Numbered from the stretch's first letter, positions 1-5,762 are shown. The stretch: DNA of 7,463 nucleotides from Kerstersia sp052103615 (GCF_052103615.1 NZ_JBQEKA010000117.1:1-7463), one strand, 5' to 3'. Numbers and translations: made by a program. The notes: generated by a model not told the origin, from the letters alone.

Positions 1-1041
1 CAGCGCGTGCTGGAAGACGCGTTCGGGCATATCGGCAAGCTGCATCCGGGCAGCATGCTGGCGCCTTTGCAGGGGCCGGCCTGGGGCTACCGTTTCCGCG
101 CCAGATTGGGGGTCCGCATGGTGCCCGGCAAGGGTGGCGTGATGATTGGGTTTCGGGCGCGCAAAAGCAGTTACGTGGCGGATATCCGCGAATGCCGGGT
201 TTTGCCTGCGCATGTTTCGCGCTTGCTGGAACCCTTGCATGACCTGGTGGCGCAATTGTCGGTGCCGGAACGCATTCCGGAGATTGAAGTGGCGGTAGGG
301 GATCAGGTCACGGCGCTGGTGTTGCGCCACCTGGCGCCGCTGCAACGGCGGGATATCGAACGCTTGCGCGATTTTGGCGTGCAGCACGGGATTTCCTGGT
401 GGCTGCAGCCGGGTGGCCCCGATAGCGCCCATCCCTTGGTGCGCGGCGATGATGCCAAGCTGGCCTATGCCTTGCCCGCCTATGGCTTGCGCATGCCATA
501 CCGGCCAACCGATTTCACTCAGGTGAACCATGCGCTCAATCAAGTGCTGGTTGCGCGCGCGTTGGCCTTGCTGCAGTGCCAGCCGCAGGACAGGGTGGCG
601 GATTTGTTCTGCGGGCTGGGCAATTTCAGCTTGCCGCTGGCCACTTGCAGCCGGTCCGTCCTGGGCGTAGAGGGCAGCATCGCCTTGACCGACCGCGCCA
701 GGCAAGCCGCCGCGCAGCACGGGTTGGCGGATAAGGCGCAGTTCCAGACTTTGAATCTATTCGAAATCGACGTGCGCTGGCTGCGTTCGCTAGGGTATTT
801 TGATCGCATGCTGATCGACCCGCCGCGTGATGGCGCCCTGGCGCTGGCCACAGCGCTGGCTGCGCTGCAAACGCATGAGCGGCCGCGCCGCATCGTTTAT
901 GTATCCTGTAATCCGGCCACGCTTGCCAGAGACGTGGCCATGATGGTGCACACGGGTGGCTACCGGCTATTGCAGGCGGGGGTCATCAATATGTTCCCGC
1001 ATACTGCCCATGTGGAGTCGATTGCCGTGCTGGAGCCGTAA
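1..1041 (+). CDS. rlmD: 23S rRNA (uracil-C5)-methyltransferase RlmD, C-terminal part (5' end outside window)
   Basis: The product is predicted to use S-adenosylmethionine to make m5U1939 in 23S rRNA. The reading frame is open from base 1, so the GTG at 7 is not the real start. Roughly the first 90-110 residues are missing: the TRAM domain and the first three Fe-S cysteines. Counting from the GTG codon, C63 (in DIRECRVL) fits the fourth Fe-S cysteine. The fold then shows FTQVN near 170, the SAM-binding motif ADLFCGLGNFSLPLA at 198-212, DPPRDG at 271-276, and YVSCNP at 298-303 with C301 as the catalytic nucleophile. FPHTAHVES near the C-terminus carries E337, which matches the proposed base Glu of the E. 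coli enzyme. Family membership in the m5U methyltransferases is certain. The choice of RlmD over RlmC or TrmA rests on the Fe-S cysteine context and the overall sequence. The gene ends at TAA 1039-1041, with no clear T-rich terminator after it. Confidence 0.93.
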   Translation, partial: QRVLEDAFGHIGKLHPGSMLAPLQGPAWGYRFRARLGVRMVPGKGGVMIGFRARKSSYVADIRECRVLPAHVSRLLEPLHDLVAQLSVPERIPEIEVAVGDQVTALVLRHLAPLQRRDIERLRDFGVQHGISWWLQPGGPDSAHPLVRGDDAKLAYALPAYGLRMPYRPTDFTQVNHALNQVLVARALALLQCQPQDRVADLFCGLGNFSLPLATCSRSVLGVEGSIALTDRARQAAAQHGLADKAQFQTLNLFEIDVRWLRSLGYFDRMLIDPPRDGALALATALAALQTHERPRRIVYVSCNPATLARDVAMMVHTGGYRLLQAGVINMFPHTAHVESIAVLEP

Positions 1042-1169
1042 TCCGGCCGCGCTGAAATGAACTTTTGCAGAAAGATCGCATACGGTTGCTGCTGAGGCTC
1101 GTGTACGCTTGGCCTGGCTCGTGACGCAGGCTTAAGCCTTATGGGGCTGCTGCGACGCGCATTTTTCCT

Positions 1170-1200
1170 GCGCGACTGGATCACGCTGATCCGGGCGCGC
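1170..1200 (+). promoter_or_regulatory. Strong hairpin just upstream of the DUF481 ribosome-binding site
   Basis: The outer stem GCGCG (1170-1174) pairs with CGCGC (1196-1200), followed by an A/G mismatch. The inner stem CTGGATCA (1176-1183) pairs with TGATCCGG (1187-1194), including one T-G pair, around a CGC loop. Bases 1201-1220 contain no T tract, and the opposite strand gives an A-rich run after the stem, so this is not a standard intrinsic terminator in either direction. The stem ends 8 bases before the GAGG at 1209-1212, which suggests a 5' UTR element or a Rho-type 3' end for rlmD. The structure is seen in the sequence; the function is inferred. Confidence 0.55.
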
Positions 1201-1220
1201 CTCATGATGAGGATGGTGTT

Positions 1221-2291
1221 TTGATTTCTCCCATAGCCTTATGCCAGCGCGCGGCGATCCGCGCCCTGGCGACTGCCTGCCTGGGCCTGCCGGCAGCCGC
1301 CAGCTTGGCAGATACGGTATTGCTCTCCAATGGTGACCGCTTGACCGGGACGATTCAGCTGCTGGATGGGGGAAAATTGCTGCTGAATACCGCTTATGCC
1401 GGTGAAATACGCCTAGACTGGAAGCACGTCACACAGATAGAAACTGATGACCCCTTGGTGCTGCGAGCCCCAGGGCTGCCTGCGGGCTACCGGGCCAGGC
1501 TGTTGCCCGCGCCCCAGGAAGGGCAAGCCTTGCAACTGGCCGCCGCCCCAGAGACCCCCGAGGCCGCGGCCGCGCAACCGATTGCCCTGAGCCAGGTGGA
1601 GCGCCTGGTGCGCCCGCATCCGGTCCTGCGGGATTGGGTCTTCAAAGGCAATGCCGACTTGGCGCTGGACGCGAACCATGCCGCCAAGAGCAATGAAAAC
1701 TGGACGGTAGCTTTGCAATCCACGCTGAGGCGCTATAACTGGCGCCACGGCTTGACAGCCAATTACACCCGCAAATCCCAGGACAGCGTGGTGGGTACCC
1801 ATAATTACATGGCGCTCTATACCCTGGACCGCTTCGTCACCGAGAAACTCTTTATTCAGGGGCGTGTGCGCTACCGTCATGACTATATCGATGACCCGGC
1901 GCGGGATCTGAGTTTTGCACTGGGGCCGGGCTATCAGTTCTGGGATAACGAACTGGGCGCCTTGTCGGTGTCAGCGCTGGCCAACCATACGCGTTACCGC
2001 TATCACGACGGCGACAGCGTGCGCTTTCAATCGCTGGGGATGAGCTGGGATTATTCGCGCTATTTCAGCGGCAAACAGTNNNNNNNNNNGCAGCTGTTTT
2101 CCCATGGCGAGGTGTACCAGGCGCTGAGCAGCGAGGCAGACCAGAGCATGGATATTGCGGTGGGGATGCGCTACAGCCTCACGGAATGGCTGTCGCTTTA
2201 TACCAAGGCCAGCTATAACCGCGTCACGGCCTCCGGCCAGCCCAATAATAGCGAGCGAAAGTATTCGGTCGGCTTGAGCACCCGCTGGTAA
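1221..2291 (+). CDS. Secreted DUF481 family outer-membrane-type protein (contains 10-N gap)
   Basis: The function is unknown. The start chosen is TTG at 1221, with GAGG at 1209-1212 eight bases before it; no in-frame ATG or GTG upstream gives a better start. Residues 1-30 form a Sec signal peptide: arginines at 10 and 14, a hydrophobic stretch, and likely cleavage after ASLA before D31. There is no lipobox. Residues 31-80 carry the short domain common in this family (NGDRLTG, GGKLLL, YAGEIRLDW). An Ala/Pro-rich linker follows, then from about 138 a DUF481 region of alternating polar and aromatic strands ending in Trp. This is the pattern of an outer-membrane beta-barrel resembling E. coli YdiY. 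Bases 2080-2089 are N, giving four unknown residues at 287-290. The frame is open on both sides, so the gene is probably intact, but the true gap size is unknown. Family call is solid; barrel topology is inferred. Confidence 0.85.
   Translation: MISPIALCQRAAIRALATACLGLPAAASLADTVLLSNGDRLTGTIQLLDGGKLLLNTAYAGEIRLDWKHVTQIETDDPLVLRAPGLPAGYRARLLPAPQEGQALQLAAAPETPEAAAAQPIALSQVERLVRPHPVLRDWVFKGNADLALDANHAAKSNENWTVALQSTLRRYNWRHGLTANYTRKSQDSVVGTHNYMALYTLDRFVTEKLFIQGRVRYRHDYIDDPARDLSFALGPGYQFWDNELGALSVSALANHTRYRYHDGDSVRFQSLGMSWDYSRYFSGKQXXXXQLFSHGEVYQALSSEADQSMDIAVGMRYSLTEWLSLYTKASYNRVTASGQPNNSERKYSVGLSTRW
2080..2089. other. Assembly gap (10 N)
   Basis: Ten consecutive N bases lie inside the DUF481 gene. 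Ten is a common placeholder length for a scaffold join of unknown size. The reading frame happens to continue across it, and the protein on both sides reads as the same barrel, so any missing sequence is probably short and a multiple of three after correction. Confidence 0.98.
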
Positions 2292-2319
2292 AAAGGCTGG
2301 TAAAGAGGCTGGTAAAAAG
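2284..2319. repeat. Tandem repeat, 3 x 12 bp (GCTGGTAAAAAG)
   Basis: The units are 2284-2295, 2296-2307 (one substitution, AAAGAG) and 2308-2319. The first unit contains the last Trp codon and the TAA stop of the DUF481 gene. Because 12 is a multiple of three, each later unit repeats an in-frame TGG-TAA. The A run of the third unit, read on the other strand, supplies the T tract of the argH terminator. Confidence 0.9.
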
Positions 2320-2338
2320 GCGGCCCCGAAGGGCCGCC
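2314..2338 (-). terminator. Intrinsic terminator of argH
   Basis: Read on the minus strand, GGCGGCCC pairs perfectly with GGGCCGCC over 8 bp around a TTCG tetraloop (plus strand 2319-2326 and 2331-2338). Five T follow (plus strand A at 2314-2318). It lies 63 bases past the argH stop. On the plus strand the same stem has no T run behind it, so termination of the DUF481 transcript here would be weaker. Confidence 0.88.
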
Positions 2339-2341
2339 CTG

Positions 2342-2393
2342 ATTGCTCGCTTTAATGGCTTGCTTTGATTGCTGGCTTTAATTGCTGGCTTTG
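2342..2393. repeat. Tandem repeat, 4 x 13 bp (ATTGCTGGCTTTR)
   Basis: The units are 2342-2354 (ATTGCTCGCTTTA), 2355-2367 (ATGGCTTGCTTTG), 2368-2380 (ATTGCTGGCTTTA) and 2381-2393 (ATTGCTGGCTTTG). They differ from the consensus by one, two, zero and zero bases, apart from the alternating A/G at the last position. The array sits between the argH stop codon (2402-2404) and the argH terminator, so it lies in the argH 3' UTR. Confidence 0.88.
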
Positions 2394-2401
2394 GGGCCTT
2401 G

Positions 2402-3826
2402 TCAGCGGGCCTCGGGCAGCGCGTCGATCAGACGCTGCGCTTCGATACGGACACGCTCAGGCGCCGTGCCGCCAATGTGAGAGCGGGAGGCGACCGAGCC
2501 TTCCAGCGTCAGCACATGATGCACATCATCCTGAATGTCGGGGTGGAAGGCCCGCAATTCTTCCAGCGTCAGATCGGACAGATCGCAGCCGCGTTCTTCG
2601 CAGGCGCGTACCGCCAGCGCCACGGTTTCGTGGGCATCACGGAAGGGCAGGCCGCGCTTGACCAGGTAGTCGGCCAGATCGGTCGCGGTGGCGTAGCCTT
2701 GCAGGGCGGCGGCGCGCATGGCGTCAGCCTTGACGAGGATGCCGCCGACCATATCCACGAAGATCGTCAGGGTGTCGCGCAGCGTGTCTGCCGTATCGAA
2801 CAGGCCTTCCTTGTCTTCCTGGTTGTCTTTGTTATAGGTCAGCGGCTGGCCTTTCATCAAAGTCAGCAGCGCGATCAGGTTGCCGTTCACGCGGCCGGCC
2901 TTGCCGCGGGCCAGTTCCGGGACGTCCGGGTTCTTCTTTTGCGGCATGATGGAACTGCCGGTGCAGAAGCGGTCAGCCAGGTCGATGAAGCCGACGCGCG
3001 GGCTCATCCAGAGCACCAGTTCTTCCGACAGGCGCGAGAAGTGCGTCATGATGAGCGAACCGGCGGCGCAGAATTCGATGGCGAAGTCGCGGTCGGACAC
3101 GGCGTCCAGCGAGTTGCGTGCGACGTCGTCAAAGCCCAGGGTGCGCGCCACGCGTTCGCGGTCGATGGGGTAGCTGGTGCCAGCCAGGGCAGCCGCTCCC
3201 AGCGGCAGGCGGTTGACGCGGCGGCGGGTGTCGATGAGGCGTTCCGCGTCGCGGCCGAACATTTCGGCATAGGCCAGCAAGTGATGGCCGAAGGTGACAG
3301 GTTGGGCCACTTGCAGGTGCGTGAAGCCCGGCATGATGGTGGCGGCATGCTCCAGCGCCAATTGCGCCAGCGCGCGGCGCAGCTGGCTCAGCAGATCAAC
3401 CAGCAGGTCGATCTCGCTGCGTAGCCAGAGGCGGATGTCGGTAGCGACCTGGTCGTTGCGTGAGCGGCCGGTATGCAGGCGCTTGCCCGCATCGCCGACC
3501 AGCTCCACCAGGCGCTTTTCGATGTTGAGGTGAACGTCTTCCAGGTCCAGCGACCATTCGAACTGGCCGGCCTCGATTTCGGCTAGCACCTGGGCCATGC
3601 CGCGCTGGATGTCGGCGTAGTCCTGGGCGCTGATGACGCCTACGGCCGATAGCATTTCGGCGTGCGCCAGCGAGCCCTGGATATCAACAAACGCGAGGCG
3701 TTTGTCAAAATCGACGGACGCGGTGTAACGCTTGACCAGATCGGAGACGGGTTCGGAAAAACGCGCCGACCAGGCCTTGGCCTTGTTGGCGAATTGATTG
3801 TGATGGGATGATGTGGTGTCTGACAT
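2402..3826 (-). CDS. argH: Argininosuccinate lyase
   Basis: The product catalyses the last step of arginine biosynthesis in the cytoplasm, splitting argininosuccinate into arginine and fumarate. It is a 474-residue member of the fumarase/aspartase superfamily, which normally works as a homotetramer. Visible motifs are HTGRSRNDQV at 118-127, the catalytic His region MPGFTHLQVAQP at 165-176 (H170), and the superfamily signature GSSIMPQKKNP at 290-300, whose serines include the general base. The start chosen is ATG at 3824-3826, beginning MSDTTSSHHNQFANK. An upstream in-frame ATG at 3866-3868 would add 14 residues unlike the family, and that extension crosses the promoter. The gene stands alone: it faces the DUF481 gene tail to tail and ybdG head to head. 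Regulation is not visible beyond the promoter described separately. Length and motifs are complete, so it should be active. Confidence 0.97.
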   Translation of the reverse strand: MSDTTSSHHNQFANKAKAWSARFSEPVSDLVKRYTASVDFDKRLAFVDIQGSLAHAEMLSAVGVISAQDYADIQRGMAQVLAEIEAGQFEWSLDLEDVHLNIEKRLVELVGDAGKRLHTGRSRNDQVATDIRLWLRSEIDLLVDLLSQLRRALAQLALEHAATIMPGFTHLQVAQPVTFGHHLLAYAEMFGRDAERLIDTRRRVNRLPLGAAALAGTSYPIDRERVARTLGFDDVARNSLDAVSDRDFAIEFCAAGSLIMTHFSRLSEELVLWMSPRVGFIDLADRFCTGSSIMPQKKNPDVPELARGKAGRVNGNLIALLTLMKGQPLTYNKDNQEDKEGLFDTADTLRDTLTIFVDMVGGILVKADAMRAAALQGYATATDLADYLVKRGLPFRDAHETVALAVRACEERGCDLSDLTLEELRAFHPDIQDDVHHVLTLEGSVASRSHIGGTAPERVRIEAQRLIDALPEAR

Positions 3827-3835
3827 GATGGCAGG

Positions 3836-3862
3836 ATTATAAGATGCGCGATAATGCAGCAA
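3836..3862 (-). promoter_or_regulatory. argH promoter, consensus -10 close to the start codon
   Basis: On the minus strand a perfect TATAAT (plus strand ATTATA, 3836-3841) is preceded at 15 bases by TTGCTG (plus strand CAGCAA, 3857-3862) as a partial -35. Transcription would start near 3829-3830, only a few bases before the A of the ATG at 3826. No purine-rich Shine-Dalgarno lies between (minus strand reads TCCTGCCATC), so the mRNA is probably leaderless or nearly so. Confidence 0.6.
3850..3855 (+). promoter_or_regulatory. Candidate -10 box for ybdG (GATAAT)
   Basis: GATAAT matches the sigma-70 -10 consensus at five of six positions and lies 35 bases before the ybdG ATG. There is no recognisable -35 at the expected distance. 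It sits inside the 15-base spacer neighbourhood of the divergent argH promoter, so the two promoters would overlap. The call is weak and rests on the hexamer alone. Confidence 0.3.
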
Positions 3863-3890
3863 CCTCAATTGTCCCGAATTACTGGAAGCA

Positions 3891-5177
3891 ATGGTAGAGC
3901 TGGCTCATTTTTATCAATCCTTGCTGGATGCCTGGATGCCCAAAAGCGAATGGGCGCAGACGGTATTCGGCCTGTGTGTGCTGGTGGTCGTGGCCTTGCT
4001 GGCCCAGGTCATCATTGCGCATGTCGTGTTGCGGGTGATCCGCCGCCTGCTGCGCGTGAGCGGCCGGGAGGATTGGGATCAGGCCTTGCGCCGCCGTGGC
4101 GCCTACCGCAATTTATGGCGTTCGGTGCCGCCGCTGGTGGTCTCCGTCAATGCCGATGTGGTGCCGCATTTCGAGCGCCTGGCCGGCCCGGTGAGCCGTC
4201 TGGCCTTGATTCTGGCGATTGTTTTCTTTTTCCAGGCGCTGCGCAATTTCCTGAGCGCCTTGCAGGATACCTACGCCGCCACGACACGGGCGCAGACGCG
4301 TTCCATCAAGGGCTACATCGAACTGGGCAAGATCGCCTTGCTGGCGATTTGTTTTGTCCTGGTGATATCCATTCTGGTGGATCGTTCGCCTGTCATCCTG
4401 ATTTCCGGTCTGGGCGCTTTGTCGGCGGTCCTGCTGCTGGTGTTCAAGGATACGCTGCTGTCGCTGGTGGCCAGCACCCAGCTGACCAGCAACGACATGC
4501 TGCGCATTGGTGATTGGATCGAAATGCCGCAGGCCGGGGCCGATGGCTTCGTGATCGACATCGCGCTGCATACCGTGAAAGTGCAGAACTGGGATAAGAC
4601 GGTCACGACCATCCCGACCTACAAGCTGTTTTCGGAGAGCTACCGCAATTGGCGGCAGATGTTCGAATCCGGCGGGCGGCGCATCAAGCGTACGTTGCGC
4701 ATCAATGCCAGCTGCGTGCGGTTTTTGAGCGATGCCGAGCATGAACGGCTGCAGACGTTCAGCCTGCTGCAGGAGTACATGAAAGAGAAGGATCAGGAGG
4801 TGACGCGTTTCAATGCCCAGCTCGGCGAGGCGGGCGGCAATGCCGTGAATCGCCGCCGCTTGACGAACCTGGGCACGTTCCGCGCCTACGCCAAGGCCTA
4901 TATCCAGGCGCACAAAGAAATACGCAAAGACATGCTGTTGCTGGTGCGCATGATGGAACCGACGGCGGAAGGGATTCCGGTAGAGGTTTACTGCTTCACG
5001 AACAATACGGCCTGGGTTGAGTACGAACGCATTCAGGGCGATATTTTCGATCATCTGCTGGCGATTCTGCCGGAGTTTGATTTGCAGCTGTATCAGGCGC
5101 CATCCGGGGCGGATTTATTGCAGCTAGGCCCGCGTGAGGCGGCCAGGGCGGCAGCCATGGCGGCGGTGAATCGCTGA
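3891..5177 (+). CDS. ybdG: MscS-family mechanosensitive channel, YbdG (MscM) type
   Basis: This is an inner-membrane channel of 428 residues, predicted to open under membrane tension and protect the cell from osmotic downshock. Hydrophobic segments lie near 23-47, 75-95, 100-123, 146-163 and 168-190, as expected for the five-helix YbdG architecture. The last is the Gly/Ala-bearing pore helix, with ILISGLGALSAV at 169-180 and VFKD at 184-187. The cytosolic beta domain follows (NDMLRIGDWIEMP 201-213, ADGFVIDIALHTVKVQNWD 217-235, TTIPTYKL 239-246). The long charged insert at about 270-345 and the C-terminal WVEYERIQGDIFDHL are typical of E. coli YbdG rather than MscS itself. The start is ATG 3891. 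GGAAG ends only two bases before it, which is a poor spacing, so M16 is an alternative start. The gene is divergent from argH and followed by a hairpin at 5192-5217. Family call is firm; conductance is inferred. Confidence 0.92.
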   Translation: MVELAHFYQSLLDAWMPKSEWAQTVFGLCVLVVVALLAQVIIAHVVLRVIRRLLRVSGREDWDQALRRRGAYRNLWRSVPPLVVSVNADVVPHFERLAGPVSRLALILAIVFFFQALRNFLSALQDTYAATTRAQTRSIKGYIELGKIALLAICFVLVISILVDRSPVILISGLGALSAVLLLVFKDTLLSLVASTQLTSNDMLRIGDWIEMPQAGADGFVIDIALHTVKVQNWDKTVTTIPTYKLFSESYRNWRQMFESGGRRIKRTLRINASCVRFLSDAEHERLQTFSLLQEYMKEKDQEVTRFNAQLGEAGGNAVNRRRLTNLGTFRAYAKAYIQAHKEIRKDMLLLVRMMEPTAEGIPVEVYCFTNNTAWVEYERIQGDIFDHLLAILPEFDLQLYQAPSGADLLQLGPREAARAAAMAAVNR

Positions 5178-5191
5178 GATTGACCGTCATG

Positions 5192-5217
5192 GCATGGCGC
5201 CCGGCCGGGTGCCATGC
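5192..5217 (+). terminator. Hairpin after ybdG, terminator-like without T tract
   Basis: GCATGGCGCCC (5192-5202) pairs with GGGTGCCATGC (5207-5217) over 11 bp with one G-T pair and a GGCC loop. It begins 15 bases after the ybdG stop. The bases that follow (TGCCGGAC) are not T-rich, so it may stabilise the 3' end or act with Rho rather than terminate on its own. Confidence 0.45.
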
Positions 5218-5296
5218 TGCCGGACACACGCGGCGGCCAGGCCGCTGGCGGCAAAGGTAGGCAGCTTTGAATTGCCGGATTCACGAAGCCTATGGC

Positions 5297-5321
5297 GTGC
5301 GCGCCTGAGGCCGGCGCGCGC
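5297..5321. promoter_or_regulatory. GC-rich inverted repeat upstream of glnB
   Basis: GTGCGCGCC (5297-5305) pairs with GGCGCGCGC (5313-5321) over nine positions with one G-T pair and a 7-base loop, TGAGGCC. It ends next to the candidate -35 region of glnB. It could be a second 3' end for ybdG or a protein-binding dyad. Only the symmetry is seen; no function can be assigned. Confidence 0.4.
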
Positions 5322-5349
5322 TGCCCGGCACCGGCATCCGTGCAATAAT
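5321..5349 (+). promoter_or_regulatory. Candidate extended -10 promoter for glnB
   Basis: TGC followed by AATAAT (5344-5349) resembles an extended -10 element, with five of six matches to TATAAT. At a 17-base spacing CTGCCC (5321-5326) is a weak -35. A start near 5356 would give a leader of about 68 bases that contains the dyad at 5357-5379. No sigma-54 site with correct GG-N10-GC spacing was found in this intergenic region. Confidence 0.35.
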
Positions 5350-5356
5350 TCCAGCT

Positions 5357-5379
5357 GATGCACGGCTGCCTGGTGCATC
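5357..5379. promoter_or_regulatory. Perfect dyad GATGCAC-N9-GTGCATC ahead of glnB (NtrC-like half-sites)
   Basis: The two 7-base arms, 5357-5363 and 5373-5379, are exact reverse complements. The TGCAC and GGTGCA parts resemble the half-sites of NtrC binding sites, but the spacing is two bases longer than the 17-base sites known at enterobacterial glnA. It lies 45 bases before the glnB GTG, and just downstream of the candidate promoter. It could be an operator or an mRNA hairpin. Confidence 0.4.
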
Positions 5380-5423
5380 GCCATCCTTCCCGCTTATTGC
5401 CTTTTGTCCCGGATAACACTGCC

Positions 5424-5762
5424 GTGAAGCAAGTCACCGCCATCATCAAACCATTCAAGCTGGACGAAGTCCGCGAAGCGCTCGCCGAAGTCGGCGTCAA
5501 CGGCTTGACCGTGACGGAAGTCAAGGGTTTCGGCCGCCAGAAAGGCCATACGGAGCTGTATCGCGGCGCAGAGTATGTGGTTGATTTCCTGCCCAAGATC
5601 CGTGTGGATATCGTGTTGCCCGCCGAGCGGGTCGATGCCGCCATCGAGGCCATCCTGAAGGTGGCGCGCACCGGCAAAATCGGCGACGGCAAAATCTTCG
5701 TCACCCCGGTAGAACAGGCCATCCGCATCCGTACCGGCGAAAGCGGTGTTGACGCGCTGTGA
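5424..5762 (+). CDS. glnB: Nitrogen regulatory protein P-II (GlnB type)
   Basis: This cytoplasmic homotrimeric signal protein senses 2-oxoglutarate, ATP and ADP. In proteobacteria it conveys nitrogen status to targets such as the GlnE adenylyltransferase and NtrB. The predicted protein is 112 residues, exactly the family length. The T-loop signature includes Y51 (GHTELYRGAEYVVDF), the uridylylation site for GlnD. Position 54 is Asp, which favours GlnB over GlnK (Asn in E. coli GlnK). The B-loop signature TGKIGDGKIFV lies at 83-93. The start chosen is GTG 5424 because the conserved N-terminus KQVTAIIKPFKLDEV follows at once. An in-frame ATG at 5358 would add 22 unrelated residues. The ribosome-binding site is weak (GGAT at 5411-5414). 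No amtB is adjacent, which also suits GlnB. The stop overlaps the start of the next gene, implying co-transcription with it. Confidence 0.97.
   Translation: MKQVTAIIKPFKLDEVREALAEVGVNGLTVTEVKGFGRQKGHTELYRGAEYVVDFLPKIRVDIVLPAERVDAAIEAILKVARTGKIGDGKIFVTPVEQAIRIRTGESGVDAL

Noticed and set aside
1042..1220. Sigma-70 promoter for the DUF481 gene
   Set aside because: TTGGCC at 1109-1114 has a 17-base spacing to TTAAGC at 1132-1137, but the -10 matches only two of six positions. No other pair was convincing.
2319..2345. The 2319-2338 stem as a strong plus-strand terminator for the DUF481 gene
   Set aside because: On the plus strand the stem is followed by CTGATTGC without a T run. The T tract exists only on the minus strand, so it is assigned to argH.
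2284..2393. CRISPR-like reading of the two repeat arrays
   Set aside because: The units are 12-13 bases and directly abutting, with no unique spacers and no cas genes nearby, so these are simple tandem repeats.
2369..3424. Long plus-strand ORF of 351 codons opposite argH
   Set aside because: It is fully inside argH on the other strand and reads as low-complexity Gly/Gln/Arg/Ala-rich protein with no recognisable motif. This is the usual shadow of a GC-rich coding strand; argH is complete and conserved there.
3827..3868. Upstream argH start at 3866-3868 adding 14 residues
   Set aside because: The added residues do not resemble ArgH N-termini and the extension overlaps the TATAAT box, so the ATG at 3824-3826 is preferred.
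4113..5054. Minus-strand ORF of 313 codons opposite ybdG
   Set aside because: It is antisense to a clear YbdG-family gene and its translation is His/Gln/Arg-rich without domain features, so I treat it as a shadow ORF.
5321..5345. Possible sigma-54 promoter (GGCAC ... TGCA) upstream of glnB
   Set aside because: The distance between the GG and GC elements is three bases longer than the required ten, and sigma-54 promoters tolerate little spacing change.
5358..5423. Upstream in-frame ATG adding 22 residues to GlnB
   Set aside because: P-II proteins are 112 residues and begin with the conserved KQVTAIIKPFK, which directly follows the GTG at 5424; the ATG at 5358 is inside the dyad.
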